From Stutzerimonas stutzeri KOS6 (GTDB lineage Bacteria; Pseudomonadota; Gammaproteobacteria; Pseudomonadales; Pseudomonadaceae), in assembly GCF_000307775.2 (NCBI RefSeq), contig NZ_KK020675.1:305547-369546 (forward strand): DNA of 64,000 nucleotides. The letters run 5' to 3'. A program made the translations under genes and the position numbers. Within the stretch, counting starts at the first letter, position 1. Each line of letters begins with the position of its first letter. A model generated the notes under the pieces. The model had not been told where the DNA came from and did not search any database. It was given only the letters and a program-made list of their open reading frames with translations. This document shows positions 62,299 to 64,000 of this stretch, piece after piece.

Positions 62299-63633
62299 AT
62301 GAACACCTCGCAGCTGAATGCGGTCGAGCCATCCGAGGAACACCTGATCGCCCTCCTGCGCCGACATGCCGAGCCACTGCCTGCGCTGGACCACCCGCGC
62401 TTCGCCGATGCCTTCGAGCGATACGCCGACGCCCGGGTGGTACTGATCGGCGAAGCCAGCCATGGCACGTCGGAGTTCTATCGTGCCCGCGCTGCGATTA
62501 CTCAGCGCCTGATCGAGCAGCACGGCTTTTCCATCATTGCCGTCGAGGCCGACTGGCCCGATGCCGCGCGAATCGACCATTACACCCGCCACCGGCAGCC
62601 GCCGGCCTGGGTGGAAGATGCATTCAAACGCTTTCCGGCCTGGATGTGGCGCAACCGGGAAGTCGAACGCTTCGTCGGCTGGCTGCGCGATCACAACGAA
62701 CGCCTGGCGCCCGAGCAGCGCGTCGAGTTTCGCGGCCTGGACGTCTATAGCCTGGGCAGCTCGATGCGCGAGGTATTGCGCTATCTCGACCGCACCGACC
62801 CGCAGGCGGCGGCTGCGGCGCGCCGGCGATACGGCTGCCTGAGTCCCTGGCAGGAAGACCCGGCCATCTACGGACGCAACGTCATGCTTGGCCAGCCCTC
62901 CTGCGAGGACGCCGTGGTCGAGCAGCTGCAGGCCTTGCTCGAACAGCGACTGGGCTACATCGGACAGGACGGCGAGCGCTTCTTCGACGCCGAACGCAAT
63001 GCACGGGTGGTGCTCGCCGCGGAGCATTACTACCGCGCCATGTACCGCGGTTCGACGGAATCCTGGAACCTGCGCGACCGCCACATGTTCGACACCCTGC
63101 GCGCATTGCTCGAACATCGCGGGCCGGACGCCAGGGCGGTGGTCTGGGCGCACAATTCGCACATTGGCAACGCCGCGGCGACTTCGATGGGCTGGGGTGG
63201 CGAATTCAACATCGGCGAACTCTGTCGGACCGCCTTCGGCGATGGCGCGGTACTGATCGGCATGGCCACCGACCGCGGCGAGGTGGCGGCGGCGGACAAC
63301 TGGGACGAGCCGATGCAGATCAAGCAGGTCGTACCCTCACGGCCCGACAGCTGGGAACAGCTGTTCCTGCGAGTCGGGTTGCCAGCCTCGCTGACCGACT
63401 GGCGGCGCGATCAGGGGGCGTTGCGTCAGGCGCTCGCCCGACCGCGGCTGGAGCGCGCCATTGGCGTGATCTATCGACCGCTGACAGAACGGCAGAGCCA
63501 TTACTTCCGCGCCATCCTCGCCGAGCAGTTCGATGCGCTGGTCTGGCTCGAGCGGACAAGCGCGGTGACACCGATCGGCCCACAGCTTATCGACCTTGAT
63601 ATCGTCCCGGATACCTACCCGTTCGGAGAGTGA
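62299..63633 (+). CDS. Erythromycin esterase family protein
   Basis: 444 residues. LIGEASHGTSEFYRARAAI with the metal-binding Glu and His at about residues 50-57, VEADWPDAARIDHY, and a later KNVGHNSHIGNA-like segment VWAHNSHIGN with the catalytic His, all typical of the EreA/EreB-like superfamily. Most chromosomal members are not macrolide esterases, and the true substrate is unknown. It is a single gene preceded by a gap of about 115 bases. Confidence 0.88.
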   Translation: MNTSQLNAVEPSEEHLIALLRRHAEPLPALDHPRFADAFERYADARVVLIGEASHGTSEFYRARAAITQRLIEQHGFSIIAVEADWPDAARIDHYTRHRQPPAWVEDAFKRFPAWMWRNREVERFVGWLRDHNERLAPEQRVEFRGLDVYSLGSSMREVLRYLDRTDPQAAAAARRRYGCLSPWQEDPAIYGRNVMLGQPSCEDAVVEQLQALLEQRLGYIGQDGERFFDAERNARVVLAAEHYYRAMYRGSTESWNLRDRHMFDTLRALLEHRGPDARAVVWAHNSHIGNAAATSMGWGGEFNIGELCRTAFGDGAVLIGMATDRGEVAAADNWDEPMQIKQVVPSRPDSWEQLFLRVGLPASLTDWRRDQGALRQALARPRLERAIGVIYRPLTERQSHYFRAILAEQFDALVWLERTSAVTPIGPQLIDLDIVPDTYPFGE

Positions 63634-63638
63634 GTACC

Positions 63639-63661
63639 CTGCCCTCACGCCATGAGGGCAG
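63639..63661. terminator. Stem-loop after the esterase-like gene
   Basis: CTGCCCTCA and its exact complement flank CGCCA six bases after the stop codon. No T-run follows, so it is a likely but not canonical transcription end. Confidence 0.5.
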
Positions 63662-63703
63662 CCTCGGCATGCCGTACGGGCAATGGCCAGGCACTACGCG
63701 ACG

Positions 63704-63737
63704 AGGCGCTTGGCAGCCTGGTACCAGCCAAGCGCCT
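63704..63737. repeat. Perfect 11-bp inverted repeat with 12-base loop
   Basis: AGGCGCTTGGC and its complement enclose a loop containing CTGGTACCA. It lies downstream of the 53-residue gene on the minus strand and could end its transcript, though no T-run is present. Confidence 0.5.
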
Positions 63738-63761
63738 GTTCCAGTGGGTGCGTGCTGGCGT

Positions 63762-63923
63762 TCAGGCCACCGGTGCCGGCGGTGGCTGATCCGGCACGGT
63801 GGGTTCGCCCGGTTCGGACGGCTGGGTCGGCACCCCGGGCTCTTCCGGATCACCCGGAACACCAGCGGCGCGCCAGTACGCGGCGTCAGCGTTGTGGTAA
63901 TGACGAGTCGATTGAACGGGCAT
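63762..63923 (-). CDS. Proline-rich small protein, 53 aa
   Basis: A short gene found by reading: GGAGG five bases before the ATG (63923) and an open frame of 53 codons to a TGA. It begins MPVQSTRHYHNADAAYWRAA and continues with a run of PxxP-type units (PGDPEEPGVP, PSEPGEPTVP) rich in proline and acidic residues. No signal peptide or membrane segment. The strong ribosome binding site and codon use support a real gene; function unknown. Confidence 0.65.
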   Translation of the reverse strand: MPVQSTRHYHNADAAYWRAAGVPGDPEEPGVPTQPSEPGEPTVPDQPPPAPVA

Positions 63924-64000
63924 GATGTCCTCCACTGCATTGCACCCGCGCTAGCGGGCAGGTCTGTAGTAGAGGTCGGGGCAAGCGCTTTCTATCCGAC

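Overview
The window is about 64 kb of high-GC gammaproteobacterial chromosome from the Pseudomonas group. I favour the P. stutzeri (Stutzerimonas) branch, but that is an inference. Gene order from the TetR regulator (about 2.5 kb) to csiV (about 52.3 kb) follows the block I recall from P. aeruginosa as PA2957-PA3003: TetR, tatD, pilZ, holB, tmk, mltG, pabC, fabF, acpP, fabG, fabD, plsX, rpmF, yceD, maf, sppA, HAD phosphatase, rluC, rne, murB, ptpA, kdsB, Trm112-like, lpxK, exbD, exbB, comEC, lolCDE, sth, nqrA-F, apbE, nqrM, gap and mfd. Open reading frames are dense, many neighbours overlap by 1-8 bases, and start sites are fixed by Shine-Dalgarno sequences.

Region by region: 1-2466 is an AT-richer accessory segment holding the tail of a large unknown protein, an unrecognised 211-residue protein and a small BPSL0761-like protein. 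2467-4500 has a TetR regulator, a class V aminotransferase and a structured small RNA that I identify as RgsA/P16. 4515-16196 is a minus-strand block: an aromatic amino-acid permease, then the tatD-pilZ-holB-tmk-mltG-pabC-fabF-acpP-fabG-fabD-plsX-rpmF-yceD cluster (fatty-acid and phospholipid initiation plus DNA replication and cell-wall accessory genes). 16302-23467 has maf, sppA, a HAD phosphatase, rluC and a large rne with a leader of about 500 nt. 23586-32703 has a glutamate-synthase-like flavoprotein, murB, ptpA, kdsB, lpxK, exbBD and comEC (envelope biogenesis and DNA uptake). 32705-37605 has lolCDE, a PilZ-type protein and a glycerophosphodiesterase. 37737-46422 has the transhydrogenase and the complete Na+-NQR operon with its two maturation factors, apbE and nqrM. 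46758-52336 has a long-form GAPDH, mfd and csiV.

52414-61893 is a second variable stretch. It starts with a SNF2 helicase that appears to lack the usual N-terminal third. It then carries the four-gene nucleic-acid repair cluster exonuclease - ATP-dependent ligase - Lhr-type helicase - phosphoesterase, whose internal gaps hold REP-type palindromes. The right end has a small acidic protein, an erythromycin-esterase-family protein and a 53-residue proline-rich gene.

I found no rRNA, tRNA, CRISPR array, insertion sequence or prophage. The best candidates for a second look are the edge-truncated accessory segment, the RgsA-like RNA separated from tatD by a permease gene, the long rne leader, the shortened helicase next to the repair cluster, and the REP elements inside that cluster. 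I did not find a convincing wholly new system.
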